A stretch of 49,114 bases of DNA from the NCBI GenBank assembly GCA_910585715.1, contig CAJUEX010000021.1, positions 1-49,114 on the forward strand. Reading direction: 5' to 3'. Positions 1-9,220 of the stretch are shown piece by piece. The notes under the pieces are model-generated. The model was given only the letters and a program-made list of their open reading frames with translations, had not been told where the DNA came from and did no database searches. Position 1 is the first letter of the stretch; each line of letters begins with the position of its first letter. The DNA is from an uncultured Lachnospiraceae bacterium. Lineage in GTDB: Bacteria > Bacillota > Clostridia > Lachnospirales > Lachnospiraceae. The position numbers and the translations under genes are program-made.

Positions 1-127
1 ACTTCTATCTACCTTGCCCCTCCTGCGTCCTCAAATCCAAAACTTGCAGGCTGAAATGTATATAAAAGATACTTAATCACTAAAAACTCTTCCGTCTGTG
101 AGCCCCCAAAGCCCAAACCAATACACA

Positions 128-275
128 GTGGGAGCAGGCATAGTATATAGAAGTCATGGAGGCCTTGATGAAGGCGCCGGTCCTTATGCACCGTACTCTG
201 GTGCATTAGTACCGCTGCGTCTTCATAGAGCGAAAGCGTGCCTCCATGACTTCTATATACTATGCCTGCTCCCAC
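128..275 (+). repeat. Long palindromic element E1 (diverged subfamily)
   Basis: Two perfect 35-nt inverted arms (128-162 and 241-275; the left arm begins GTGGGAGCAGGC) enclose about 78 nt. The interior has the same layout as the cores of E2-E5: CCTT, then a stem ATGAAGgCGC/GCGtCTTCAT, an inner hairpin with CTTA...TTAG on its two sides, then GCTGCGT and AGAGCGAAAGCGTG, which contains a GC-GAAA-GC hairpin. Most stem bases differ from E2-E5 but are changed on both sides, so pairing is kept. It lies 38 nt beyond the 3' end of the papain-like protease gene. No flanking direct repeat is visible. This region (1-313) holds no credible gene. Confidence 0.8.
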
Positions 276-313
276 GTCCTCCCTTCACAGCCCCACCTTA
301 CAACTTTACAGCC

Positions 314-2596
314 TCACTTCACCTTCACACTTTTCACCCCGCTGTACTTCCCATAATACTTCTTCCCGCCAACCTTTTTATATGCTCTTACCCGCACATA
401 ATACCGCTTTCCTTTTTTCAGCCTGCTGACGGTTTTGCTTGTAGTGGAATTTTTAGAAATATTTACTTTTCTTACCCCTTTGGTAAATTTCTTATTAGTA
501 GCCAACTGTATCTGATAACCGGAAGCCGTTGTGTTTCTTTTCCAGGAAATCTTCAGTTTTTTACTGCCTAAAGCCATGGGAGCTTTGATGCCTGTTTTTT
601 TAGGTACAATATAAAAGCTTACAGATTTTTTCCCTGTATATTTACCAATTCCTTTTATGGTAATAGTGGCTTTTCCTGTTTTTTTATTATTTTTATATGA
701 GAGTGTATAATCCGTTCCTTTTTTCAATGCAGCTCCATTATAGGTCACTGAAGGCAACGGCTTTATGGCTTTTCCCGTATAGGTCTTATTGGATATTTTT
801 TTAATAGTGACATTAGATATAGGAACCGGCGCAGGTGTCTGAATCGGTGTCTCCTCTTTTGAAGGGGGAGCCGGCGTAGGGGAAACCGGCTCACTGGGTC
901 TGTCTGGCTGTTCCGGTTCTTTTTCCCCATATCCCGGTGTTACAATAGTGGTGTCGTTAGTCAGCGCTTTTAAACGCATCGCCACCTGTTTATATACAGT
1001 GCCGCCGCCTGATGCTACGGGAAGACGGTTGGCATCCGTCCAGCCTCTGGCAGTGGAAGAACGATAAAAGCTTTGTCCCTGTTTTGTATTCGCCGTCCAT
1101 GACAACCATTCTGCACTGCCTGACATTTCACCGAAAATACTGACTTTACTATTATCATCTGTGGATAAGGTTACCACTACGCTGTATGTCTCTCCGCTGC
1201 CTAAAAAAACATCCTGTCCTAAATCTATCGTATAAATACCTGCCATGGAGGTAGTCCCCGTAACAGGCTCCGTAAGAGCTTTTGTTCCGCTTTCCGGATT
1301 CACCGGCTCTGTGATATTCTTATATACCTGTATGGAATAGTTTACATCCGGGCTCTGAAGGGCAATCTGCACCGCTTTCAGATTTTGTCCGTAACCATTT
1401 TCATCTTCCTTTACCTTGAACACATTCCCTACCTGTCCGCCGCTCGGAATGGTCCAGTAGCTTAAAGAGGCACTGCCGTCATATTGATAATTATTGTCAT
1501 AGGAATCCGCTGCCATCAACTCATATGCGATTGGAAGGTACAGGCTTTTATCCTCATAGGAAATATAGAAAAATCCCTCGTCCCCCCAACTGGTCCCATA
1601 ACTGTTTTTTGCAATAAAAGCTCCGTCCTGTTCCGGCTGCAGTCCCTCACGGAAATTTTCCTTTCTATAGCTATCATCCCATCCCACCAGAGTAACCGCA
1701 TGATTAATGCTTGTGCCATTGCTATAATAAGCTGCTGTATCCGGGTTGTAATATCTTGAAAAATGCCCGTACTGACATGCTGCTGCGCCGTAATTTCCTA
1801 TTGCATTTTTTACAGCCTCCACATTAATGCTTTCATCTGCATTCATTCCAATAAAATAAATATTCTTCATTTTCACATCGGAATAATAATTATATTCCGG
1901 TAAAATCGGTGAAACACTGCCGGTAAAAGGCGCAAGCTCCTCCTTTACCACACCGGTCCAGCTTGCAAGCTCAAAGGCTGCCATCATAATATTTCCGCCA
2001 TTGTCCAGGTAATTATTTCCATCAGCCAGGTCGTTATGGTCTCCTTCCGTCCCCCCGCATGGATCCGTTTCCCGATTATAAAAAAAGTACGCCAGATGAT
2101 TTTCGGAATAATCCACGCTATTATCCGAAAAGTCGTTCAAAACAGCAGCCTGCTCAATTGCTCCGATGGTGGCAAAAGCCCAGCAGGAATCTGTATTTCC
2201 CTGATTCTTTGCCCCGGTAACGGCGCCCCTTAGCCTTGGGTCATAAGAAACAGGCGCTCCGGCTCTCTCCACATAAAGGGAAACCCCGGATCTTTTCGGC
2301 AATTCAAAAGAAATATCCAGCCTTTCCCGTTCCGTAAGCTCTGGTACCAATGCCTCCTGTTCCCGTCTTTCCTCTTCCGTTAAAGGCCTTCCTTTTATAT
2401 AATCCAAATCCGGATATTCCGGCTCCTCTCCGGGTAGTTCTTCACTCTGCTCCGCAAAGCTGTTTTCAGAAACCGTCTGGTTTGAAACAGCACAAACGGG
2501 CAGGAGAGCACTTTCCGCCAAAAGTGCCCACGACAAAAGAATCAGAAAACATTTTCTCAGTCCATTGCCTTTTCCCACCCATTTATTTCTTTTCAT
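314..2596 (-). CDS. Secreted papain-family (C1A) cysteine protease with Ig-like and FN3 C-terminal modules
   Basis: 760 aa. Basic start followed by a hydrophobic stretch to about residue 36, a signal peptide for export. The C1A catalytic domain spans about 115-360: oxyanion Gln132, nucleophile Cys138 in DSCWAFA, His299 in NHAVTLVGWDD and Asn331 in KNSYGTSWGDEGF. A beta-rich region of the lectin-like type often fused to such proteases follows (about 370-550), then a Pro/Glu-rich linker, a Lys-rich Ig-like module (about 595-665) and an FN3 module (about 670-760). The mature enzyme probably acts at the cell surface or outside it. The start has AAGGAG 10 nt upstream. No sortase motif or membrane anchor is seen, so the basic C-terminal modules may hold it to the wall. 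Substrate unknown. Confidence 0.88.
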   Translation of the reverse strand: MKRNKWVGKGNGLRKCFLILLSWALLAESALLPVCAVSNQTVSENSFAEQSEELPGEEPEYPDLDYIKGRPLTEEERREQEALVPELTERERLDISFELPKRSGVSLYVERAGAPVSYDPRLRGAVTGAKNQGNTDSCWAFATIGAIEQAAVLNDFSDNSVDYSENHLAYFFYNRETDPCGGTEGDHNDLADGNNYLDNGGNIMMAAFELASWTGVVKEELAPFTGSVSPILPEYNYYSDVKMKNIYFIGMNADESINVEAVKNAIGNYGAAACQYGHFSRYYNPDTAAYYSNGTSINHAVTLVGWDDSYRKENFREGLQPEQDGAFIAKNSYGTSWGDEGFFYISYEDKSLYLPIAYELMAADSYDNNYQYDGSASLSYWTIPSGGQVGNVFKVKEDENGYGQNLKAVQIALQSPDVNYSIQVYKNITEPVNPESGTKALTEPVTGTTSMAGIYTIDLGQDVFLGSGETYSVVVTLSTDDNSKVSIFGEMSGSAEWLSWTANTKQGQSFYRSSTARGWTDANRLPVASGGGTVYKQVAMRLKALTNDTTIVTPGYGEKEPEQPDRPSEPVSPTPAPPSKEETPIQTPAPVPISNVTIKKISNKTYTGKAIKPLPSVTYNGAALKKGTDYTLSYKNNKKTGKATITIKGIGKYTGKKSVSFYIVPKKTGIKAPMALGSKKLKISWKRNTTASGYQIQLATNKKFTKGVRKVNISKNSTTSKTVSRLKKGKRYYVRVRAYKKVGGKKYYGKYSGVKSVKVK

Positions 2597-2643
2597 ATGT
2601 TATGCAACTCCTTTTTCAAAATTGCCTAAACCGGTTTGCTATA

Positions 2644-3999
2644 TCAATAACCTTTTAAATATTGCTCATAATCCTCTATGCTGACTGTAATCCATCCCGA
2701 ATACCCTTCCACTCCGGAATAATTATAGCCAACCTCCAGTCCGATTGGTGTATAAAACACAATCAGATTATCGTTGCTATGAAACAGCTGCAGCTTCTCG
2801 CTATTGGAAATCTGGTCAATGCCAACGGAGTTATTTCCATTTTGTGTATTGCTTCGTTTCACAAAATCCTTTACAAACTCCTCATCTGCATTTAAAATTT
2901 CCGTATTCTCCAGAACCGTTCCCGTTTTCAGATTAATATTCATTCCGTACAATCTGATAAGGCTTGAATATCCTGCCACATCATATCTTTCATCTAATAC
3001 AATGCTGATACTTTCTTCATCATTGAAGGCTACCGTGGATTCCACTTTTATATAATTGGTGACATAATCATACTCTTTATACAATTCCTTATAGTAATCC
3101 TCATTATCCAGATACACATTTGCCACAACCATGCTCCGCTCTTTTATTGCTTCATTAATGGCTTCCAGATTTGGAATATCTCCCTCTAACTGAATGTAGG
3201 AGACCTGAATGCACACGCCCTGCTCTTGTTCTATTTTTTCATAAAACTCCCTGTTTACCTTATAGGAAACCGATTCGTCGATACAATTTACGAACTCCTC
3301 ATAATACGGTCCTGTAATTTGGGAAGCATCATAATTTTTTCTTTCGCTTTTAAAATCCTTATCATATTGGACGGACTGCTCCTTTTCATACTCTTCCCAG
3401 TAGTCTTCATCCGCTTCTTCGTCCATCTGATAGTCTTTCTCTTCCCGGGGCTCCCTGAAAACATCCTCTATTGACTTTTTCACTTCTTCCACAAAATTTC
3501 CCTTTGACAGCTTTGCCACCTCAGAGCCGATATAAATCAGCAGAATGATGACCACCAGAAACGTTCCTGCCAGAATGCCGATTAACGCACCGTTTTTCTT
3601 TTTCCTGTCAGGCTCCGCCGGACCTGCCGGCGCCTGTCCGCCATAATAATTATTCCCTGGATATATATCCCTGTTTTCAAAGGTCTGGCTCTTATTCCAG
3701 GCTCTCTCCGGCGCCGGCGTCTCCATGCCGGAATATACTTCCTGCTGTCCATTTTCCGCCCGCTGACTGTCTTCCGTATGCTGCTTTTCCTCCGTCCGCT
3801 GACTGTCTTCCGCCCGCTGAACATCTTCCGCTTTATTTTCAAAATTATCCTGACCAAAAGCCTGTCCGGAATTTTCGGTTTCCTCATCCGTCCGTTTATC
3901 CGTTTCCTCTGCCATGCCGTAAACAGCTCCGCAGCTGGTGCATACTCCCTCTCTCACAAGAGCCCCGCACTTTGGACAAAATTCATATGTATTCTCCAT
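2644..3999 (-). CDS. Zinc-ribbon, single-pass membrane protein with extracytoplasmic RsiV/DUF3298-like domain
   Basis: 451 aa. The N-terminus has a zinc ribbon (Cys8, Cys11, Cys20, Cys23). A hydrophilic Glu/Gln-rich linker carries short imperfect repeats of the type (R/H)xEDSQ at about 60-86. A transmembrane segment follows at about 136-158, then an acidic stretch. The outer domain of about 230 residues resembles DUF4163/DUF3298-type domains found in RsiV-like anti-sigma factors and lysozyme-binding proteins; this is by overall pattern, not by a decisive motif. The start has AAGGGG upstream. It begins 33 nt after the cinA stop and may be co-transcribed with it. Function unknown; a sensor or envelope role is only an inference. 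Confidence 0.75.
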   Translation of the reverse strand: MENTYEFCPKCGALVREGVCTSCGAVYGMAEETDKRTDEETENSGQAFGQDNFENKAEDVQRAEDSQRTEEKQHTEDSQRAENGQQEVYSGMETPAPERAWNKSQTFENRDIYPGNNYYGGQAPAGPAEPDRKKKNGALIGILAGTFLVVIILLIYIGSEVAKLSKGNFVEEVKKSIEDVFREPREEKDYQMDEEADEDYWEEYEKEQSVQYDKDFKSERKNYDASQITGPYYEEFVNCIDESVSYKVNREFYEKIEQEQGVCIQVSYIQLEGDIPNLEAINEAIKERSMVVANVYLDNEDYYKELYKEYDYVTNYIKVESTVAFNDEESISIVLDERYDVAGYSSLIRLYGMNINLKTGTVLENTEILNADEEFVKDFVKRSNTQNGNNSVGIDQISNSEKLQLFHSNDNLIVFYTPIGLEVGYNYSGVEGYSGWITVSIEDYEQYLKGY

Positions 4000-4032
4000 C
4001 CTTATTTCCCCTTTCCTTTCTATGTACTTATT

Positions 4033-5298
4033 TTATTTTCTTCCGAAGGTTACCTCACTCATATACTTTAAAACACACTGCCTTAATAAAGTCAGGGCGC
4101 TGGCTACGCTGTACTGCCTGATTTTCTCTCTGGAACCGGAAAAATGATATTCCTTTACTTCCACATTCCCCTTCACGTTACATGCAATATATACAAGGCC
4201 TACCGGCTTTTCTTTTGTTCCGCCGTCCGGTCCCGCAAGACCTGTAACAGAAACCGTCACATCTGCTTTCGTAAAAATTGCAGCCCCTTTTGCCATTTCC
4301 TTTGCCACTACGTCGCTGACTGCCCCATATTTTAAAAGCTGGGCTTTTTTCACGCCTACCAGCTTTCTTTTTGCCTTATTGGAATAGGTTACATATCCTG
4401 CCTTAAATACCTCCGACACTCCGGGCACATTAATCAGCCTTGCCGCCAGAAGCCCGCCTGTACAGGACTCGGTAGTTGCCACCGTCAGATGATTGGCTAA
4501 AAGCAGGTCCACCACTGCCTTTTCTAACGTCATATCCTCCTGTGTGGAATAAACCTTTTCACCAAAACGGCTTTTCAGCTCCTTAACAATGGGTTTACAT
4601 AACTTTTTGGCAGTTTTTTCATCCTGAGCCTTTGCAGTTACCCTTAAATGCACCTCACCGGTTTTTGCATAAGGGGCGATGGTGGGATTTGTCTGTTCCT
4701 TTAATAAATCCTCAATCATTGCCTCCGCTTTGCTTTCCCCGATTCCGCATATTTTTACAGTCTGGGAATAAATCATGTCAGGTGTCTTTTCATTCAGATA
4801 AGGAGCGATATCTTTTTCAAACATGGGAATTAACTCATTTGGAGGACCCGGCAGCAAAATAACCGTCTTCCCGTTTTCCTCCATAATGACTCCCGGAGCC
4901 GTTCCGTTTTCATTGTCAATGATAATGGCTCCTTTTGGCATCATTGCCTGTTTCCAGTTATTATCCGTAATGTCTATGTTCCTTTTTTCAAAAAAATCTG
5001 AAATGCGCTTTTTGGAATGCTGGTCCATAAAAAGCTCTTTACCCATGACTTTCGCTGCGGTTTCTTTCGTCAAATCATCCTGAGTAGGCCCAAGCCCTCC
5101 TGACAGTATGACAATATCAGAACGGGACAGCGCTGTCTTCAGCGTTTCAAAAAGCCTGTCTTCATTATCTCCCACTACGGTCTGATAATAGCAGGAAAGC
5201 CCCAGCCCGGCACATTTTTCCGCCAGATATGCCGCATTGGTATTTACAATGTTTCCAAGAAGAATTTCTGTCCCTACTGATATAAGCTCCACTACCAT
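4033..5298 (-). CDS. cinA: CinA-family protein (competence/damage-inducible; NMN deamidase type)
   Basis: 421 aa, the full two-domain form. The N-terminal molybdopterin-binding-like domain (about 1-170) shows the family start VELISVGTEILLG and the loop GGLGPTQDD. The C-terminal CinA domain (about 255-415) has TTESCTGGLLAARL and SVTGLAGPDGG. In characterised members the C-terminal domain deamidates nicotinamide mononucleotide in pyridine nucleotide recycling. It starts 1 nt after the pgsA stop, with GAGGTGG inside the pgsA end, so the two are translationally linked. In many Firmicutes recA follows cinA; here a zinc-ribbon protein gene does. Confidence 0.95.
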   Translation of the reverse strand: MVVELISVGTEILLGNIVNTNAAYLAEKCAGLGLSCYYQTVVGDNEDRLFETLKTALSRSDIVILSGGLGPTQDDLTKETAAKVMGKELFMDQHSKKRISDFFEKRNIDITDNNWKQAMMPKGAIIIDNENGTAPGVIMEENGKTVILLPGPPNELIPMFEKDIAPYLNEKTPDMIYSQTVKICGIGESKAEAMIEDLLKEQTNPTIAPYAKTGEVHLRVTAKAQDEKTAKKLCKPIVKELKSRFGEKVYSTQEDMTLEKAVVDLLLANHLTVATTESCTGGLLAARLINVPGVSEVFKAGYVTYSNKAKRKLVGVKKAQLLKYGAVSDVVAKEMAKGAAIFTKADVTVSVTGLAGPDGGTKEKPVGLVYIACNVKGNVEVKEYHFSGSREKIRQYSVASALTLLRQCVLKYMSEVTFGRK

Positions 5299-5299
5299 C

Positions 5300-5917
5300 T
5301 TAATCCACCTCGTCTTTCATTACATCCTTATTTTTTACCAGATAATCAATTAAAGAAACTACGGTTAAAACAAGCGCAATTATCATCAGTATATAGCCAA
5401 TGGCATAAATCACCCAGTATGCCGGATAAATCCCTTCCATGGAAGTCGGTTCCAAAGCTGCCGCCTTGCTTAAAAAGCCATGGGTGTTCACGATACAAAG
5501 CATAAAACAAATCATAACCATGGTAACTGCCGTCTTCCATTTTCCGGATTTTCCTGCTGCAATGACCACTCCTTTTTCCGCTGCGATAAGACGGAAACCG
5601 CTTATAATAAATTCCCTTGCTATGATTACAATGGTAATCCAGGAGGGTATTACATTCAAATCGGTAAGACAAATCAGTGCGGAACAAACTAGCAGCTTAT
5701 CTGCCAGCGGGTCCATAAACTTCCCGAAATTGGTAATCAAATTGTATTTTCTTGCTATCTTTCCATCCAGCATATCCGTCAGGCTTGCAATGATGAAAAG
5801 CCCCAGAGCAATCCATTTGAACCAGAACACCCTTGGGGAAAGCAGGATAAATCCTACAAAAAACGGCACCATAACCATGCGCAGCACAGTCAGCTTATTG
5901 GGTAAATTCATCTTCAT
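5300..5917 (-). CDS. pgsA: CDP-diacylglycerol-glycerol-3-phosphate 3-phosphatidyltransferase
   Basis: 205 aa, polytopic. It contains the CDP-alcohol phosphotransferase signature D-x2-DG-x2-AR-x8-G-x3-D-x3-D (from DMLDGKIARK to FMDPLADK, about residues 47-70), which holds the metal and CDP-DAG binding aspartates. It forms phosphatidylglycerophosphate, the first committed step to phosphatidylglycerol and cardiolipin, in the membrane. The start overlaps the rimO stop by 4 nt and cinA follows after 1 nt, typical of a tight operon. Confidence 0.95.
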   Translation of the reverse strand: MKMNLPNKLTVLRMVMVPFFVGFILLSPRVFWFKWIALGLFIIASLTDMLDGKIARKYNLITNFGKFMDPLADKLLVCSALICLTDLNVIPSWITIVIIAREFIISGFRLIAAEKGVVIAAGKSGKWKTAVTMVMICFMLCIVNTHGFLSKAAALEPTSMEGIYPAYWVIYAIGYILMIIALVLTVVSLIDYLVKNKDVMKDEVD

Positions 5918-7239
5918 TTTACTATTTCTCCTATTAAATCATATTCATATGAGCCGGTTACCTTCACTTTTATAAAATCCCCGGTCATAAGTTCTATATC
6001 GGTATTGATGAAAATCAGTCCGTCCACATTGGGAGCATCCTTATAAGTCCTTCCCACATAGGCGTTTTCATCCGCTACTTTTCCCTCAATCATTGCCAGG
6101 ACTTCTTTTCCTGCCATGTCCTCCGCCTTTTCAAAGGCTATATCCTGCTGGAGCTCCATAATCTCAGCCTGTCTTTCTTCCTTCAGGCTTTCTTCTATCT
6201 GATTTGGGAACTCTGCCGCCTTTGTACCTTCCTCCGGCGAATAGGTGAATACCCCCAGTCTGTCAAATTCCATCTCGTCCACAAACAGCATTACTTTTTC
6301 ATGGTCCTCTTCCGTTTCTCCCGGAAAGCCGGTAATCAAAGTAGTCCTAAGACAAATATCCGGTATTTCCTTACGAAGCCTTCCGATGATTTCCCGAAGA
6401 GAGCTTTCATTGGTGCGCCTTCCCATTTTCTTTAAAATATCATCGGAGCAGTGCTGGATGGGAATGTCCAGATAACGGCAGACTTTCTTTTCTTCTTTTA
6501 TTACCTGAATCAGCTCATCCGTAATCTCCTCCGGATAACAATAAAGAAGCCTTATCCAATACAGACCCGGAATCTTACAGAGCGCCCTTAAAAGCTCCGG
6601 CAGCATTTTTTTCCCGTACAGATCCATCCCGTAAAGGGTAGTCTCCTGAGCTACTAAAATCAGCTCTTTTACTCCTTTTTTGGCAAGATCCTCTGCGGCT
6701 TTTTGCAAATGCTCCATGGGAATGCTGCGGTAATGGCCCCTTACCTTTGGAATAATGCAATAGCTGCAGTTCTTATTGCATCCCTCTGCAATTTTCAAAT
6801 ATGCAAAATGTCCCCCGGTAGTGACGATTCGTTCTTTTCCATAAGCCGGAACGCTGTTAATATCCGCTAACTGACTTCCGTTTTCTTTTGCTAAAACCTT
6901 TTCCACCGCTTCCACGATTTTGTCAATGGCATTGGTGCCTACAATTGCATCTACTTCCGGAATTTCTGTCATGATTTCATCCTTATAGCGTTCTGCCAGA
7001 CAGCCTGCTGCAATCAAAGCCTTTGCCTTTCCCTCTTCCTTCAGCCGCCCCATCTCCAAAAGGGTCTGGATGCTTTCCTCCTTGGCATCATGGATAAAGC
7101 AGCAGGTATTTACAATAATCAGCTCCGCTTCCTGCTCATCATCCGTAAAAGAATATCCCTTTTTTTCCAGTTTTCCCAGCATAAATTCCGTATCGGCAAG
7201 ATTTTTGTCACAGCCTAAAGATATAAATAGTATTTTCAA
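5914..7239 (-). CDS. rimO: Ribosomal protein S12 methylthiotransferase RimO
   Basis: About 441 aa from a TTG start at 7239. The frame is open to 7272, but AGAGGAAAGG lies 5 nt before this TTG and the protein then starts MKILFISLGCDKNL as in the family. Domains: N-terminal UPF0004/MTTase domain with the first cluster cysteines (LGCDKN, NTCCFI, AAGCLAE), radical SAM core with CNKNCSYCIIP, and a C-terminal TRAM domain. It carries two [4Fe-4S] clusters and adds a methylthio group to the conserved Asp of ribosomal protein S12. The LGCDKNLADTE start and the pgsA/cinA neighbours favour RimO over the tRNA enzyme MiaB. Confidence 0.93.
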   Translation of the reverse strand: MKILFISLGCDKNLADTEFMLGKLEKKGYSFTDDEQEAELIIVNTCCFIHDAKEESIQTLLEMGRLKEEGKAKALIAAGCLAERYKDEIMTEIPEVDAIVGTNAIDKIVEAVEKVLAKENGSQLADINSVPAYGKERIVTTGGHFAYLKIAEGCNKNCSYCIIPKVRGHYRSIPMEHLQKAAEDLAKKGVKELILVAQETTLYGMDLYGKKMLPELLRALCKIPGLYWIRLLYCYPEEITDELIQVIKEEKKVCRYLDIPIQHCSDDILKKMGRRTNESSLREIIGRLRKEIPDICLRTTLITGFPGETEEDHEKVMLFVDEMEFDRLGVFTYSPEEGTKAAEFPNQIEESLKEERQAEIMELQQDIAFEKAEDMAGKEVLAMIEGKVADENAYVGRTYKDAPNVDGLIFINTDIELMTGDFIKVKVTGSYEYDLIGEIVK

Positions 7240-7275
7240 CGGGACCTTTCCTCTCATTTCACCTTCATGCAAGAA

Positions 7276-7304
7276 AAGAGAAATGCCCTGGGGGAATTTC
7301 TCTT
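7276..7304 (-). terminator. Possible intrinsic terminator between rpoZ and rimO
   Basis: A 9-bp perfect stem AAGAGAAAT/ATTTCTCTT with a GC-rich loop, read leftward into TTCTTGC. The stem is AT-rich and the U-tract is interrupted, so it probably attenuates rather than stops transcription from gmk-rpoZ into rimO-pgsA-cinA. Confidence 0.5.
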
Positions 7305-7316
7305 CTGCCTCATTCC

Positions 7317-7562
7317 TTATTGCTCTTCTGTTTCTTCTTGTGCAAGAATTTTAATCTTGCCTTCATTCAATTCTGCCACTGCTGCAGAAAGAGGCTTGGT
7401 CCCCCCGGAGGTTACCATAGGCTCATCGCCGCCAATAATCTGCCTTGCCCTTTTTGCGGTTGCCATCACAATGGAATACCTGCTGTTAACCACTTTCGGT
7501 TCTCCTGACTCTACCTCGCTGTTCACTACCTGTATCAATTCTGTGTAAGATGGATGTAACAT
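7317..7562 (-). CDS. rpoZ: RNA polymerase omega subunit
   Basis: 81 aa. The core omega signature is present: NSRYSIVMATAKRARQI at about residues 26-42, followed by the KPLSAAVAEL segment. Omega binds the beta' subunit and helps RNA polymerase assembly. It starts 2 nt after the gmk stop, with AAGGAG upstream, in the standard Firmicute order yicC-gmk-rpoZ. The acidic C-terminal tail (QEETEEQ) is short. Confidence 0.96.
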   Translation of the reverse strand: MLHPSYTELIQVVNSEVESGEPKVVNSRYSIVMATAKRARQIIGGDEPMVTSGGTKPLSAAVAELNEGKIKILAQEETEEQ

Positions 7563-7564
7563 CT

Positions 7565-8197
7565 TTATTCTCCTTTCGAAAGACTTTTCAGTTCTTTTCT
7601 TATATTATTTATAAACTCCTGATTTCTGGCAGGCGTACTATGGGCTGCCATTACCAGATTGTTCAGTTCCTCTACACAATCCTCAAGCCGGTCATTAATA
7701 AGGATATAATCGTATTCCTCGATTCCTTCCGACTCTTCCACTGCCCGGAGCAGTCTCTGTTTAATAACCTGTTCTGTTTCAGTTCCCCTGCCCACCAGAC
7801 GCCGTTTCAATTCCTCTGCGCTTGGCGGCATTATGAAAAGAAGCAATGCATCCGGAAACTGTTTCTTTACCTTCAGGGCTCCCTGAATTTCAATTTCCAG
7901 AATCACGTCCTTGCCCCGGTAAAGCATTTCTTCTACATATTCTCTGGGAGTGCCGTAATAATGGCCGCAATACTGTGCGTACTCTATGACCTTTTCCTCT
8001 TTGATTTTCTGCAGAAATTCTTCTTCTTCCACAAAGAAGTAAGCTTTTCCCTCTTCTTCGCCTTCCCTTGGCTTCCTTGTAGTCATGGAAATGCTCAAAG
8101 CATAATTATCATAGGTCTCTACCAGATTTTTCATAAGAGTCCCTTTTCCTGCACCGGAAAAACCGGACACCACTAAAAGAATTCCTTTTCGCTCCAT
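7565..8197 (-). CDS. gmk: Guanylate kinase
   Basis: 210 aa from ATG at 8197. AGGAGG lies 6 nt upstream; the in-frame TTG at 8215 would put the Shine-Dalgarno inside the gene. The P-loop GFSGAGKGTL is near the N-terminus, followed by the GMP-binding segment (TTRKPREGEEEGKAYFFV) and the LID arginines (RLVGRGTE). It phosphorylates GMP to GDP. It lies 10 nt after yicC and 2 nt before rpoZ. The remA gene, which sits between yicC and gmk in Bacillus subtilis, is absent here. Confidence 0.96.
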   Translation of the reverse strand: MERKGILLVVSGFSGAGKGTLMKNLVETYDNYALSISMTTRKPREGEEEGKAYFFVEEEEFLQKIKEEKVIEYAQYCGHYYGTPREYVEEMLYRGKDVILEIEIQGALKVKKQFPDALLLFIMPPSAEELKRRLVGRGTETEQVIKQRLLRAVEESEGIEEYDYILINDRLEDCVEELNNLVMAAHSTPARNQEFINNIRKELKSLSKGE

Positions 8198-8207
8198 AGG
8201 GCTCCTC

Positions 8208-9086
8208 CTATTCAATGTTTTGTATCTGCTCTCTTATTTTTTCAATATCCGTCTTTAACTCGATTCCCCTGTTAGATATTTCCAAATCATTTGCCTTTGA
8301 TAAAATGGTATTGGCTTCTCTGTTCATTTCCTGTGCAATGAAATCCAGCTTCCTCCCAATGCACTCTCCGCTTAACAGCGCTTCCTTGGTTGCCTCCACA
8401 TGGCTCCTTAAGCGCACAAGCTCCTCATCCACACAGACCTTGTCTGCAAAAATAGTCACTTCCGTGGCAAGCCTGCTTTCGTCCACCTTTGTATCTTCCA
8501 AAAGCTCCTGTATCTTTTCCATCAGCCTTGCCTTATAATCCGCAATAATCTGCGGGGAATGCTCTTCAATAAATGCCACATGCTCCAGCATGCCGTCCAG
8601 CTTGCCTATCAGATCACTGGTAAGATTCTCGCCTTCCTTTATCCTTGTTTCCACAAAGCCTTCCGCCGCTCCCCGGATTGTCTTTTCCAAAAGCTTCCAA
8701 AGCTGCTCTTCGTCAATGGTCTGCTCTTCCATTACAAACACTTCCGGATATCTGGACAGGGAAGAAACCCTCACATCATTATCCAGCTGAAAATCCTCCG
8801 CCATCTGTTTCAGATACTCATAATATTCTCCGGCAATATCCTTATTGTACTTAATACATACATTATTCTCGGAATAATCTTCATAAGTAATAAAGATATC
8901 CACCTTACCTCTCTGGATATATTCTTTTAATAAGCTTCTGATGGATGCCTCAAAAAAATTGAGCTTTTTGGGCATTTTAATACTTGTATCCAGATACCTG
9001 TGGTTTACGGATTTCATTTCTACCGTAAACTTGCGGCTGCCTTCTGTCATTTCACAACGGCCAAATCCCGTCATACTCTTTATCAT
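8208..9086 (-). CDS. yicC: YicC/YloC-family endoribonuclease
   Basis: 292 aa from ATG at 9086, which has GGGAGAGG 7 nt upstream and gives the family start MIKSMTGFG. The frame is open to 9215, but the extension lies in the promoter region. The N-terminal YicC domain (MTGFGR, EMKSVNHRYLD) and the C-terminal DUF1732 domain (ending EISNRGIELKTDIEKIREQIQNIE) are complete. Escherichia coli YicC is an endoribonuclease that degrades RyhB-type sRNA. First gene of the run toward gmk, rpoZ, rimO, pgsA and cinA. Confidence 0.93.
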   Translation of the reverse strand: MIKSMTGFGRCEMTEGSRKFTVEMKSVNHRYLDTSIKMPKKLNFFEASIRSLLKEYIQRGKVDIFITYEDYSENNVCIKYNKDIAGEYYEYLKQMAEDFQLDNDVRVSSLSRYPEVFVMEEQTIDEEQLWKLLEKTIRGAAEGFVETRIKEGENLTSDLIGKLDGMLEHVAFIEEHSPQIIADYKARLMEKIQELLEDTKVDESRLATEVTIFADKVCVDEELVRLRSHVEATKEALLSGECIGRKLDFIAQEMNREANTILSKANDLEISNRGIELKTDIEKIREQIQNIE

Positions 9087-9165
9087 GTCCGTACCTCTCC
9101 CGTAGACTTGCTGTATTTCGTCTGGTTTAAGCTGCCGCTTCTTCTGCTGTGGCATACTTGTAATT

Positions 9166-9194
9166 ATTATAGCTAATAGAATCAAAATCGTCAA
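9166..9194 (-). promoter_or_regulatory. Sigma-A promoter for yicC-gmk-rpoZ operon
   Basis: Read on the minus strand: TTGACG (9189-9194), a 17-nt spacer and TATAAT (9166-9171). This is 5/6 and 6/6 to consensus. Transcription would start near 9159, leaving a leader of about 70 nt before the yicC ATG. It lies between palindromic element E2 and yicC, so E2 is upstream of the promoter. Confidence 0.8.
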
Positions 9195-9220
9195 GATGCG
9201 GCGTGAAGCAACCACGGAAA

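Noticed and set aside
9..571. ORFs on both strands across E1
   Set aside because: They run through the palindrome, lack ribosome binding sites and have no protein-like composition.
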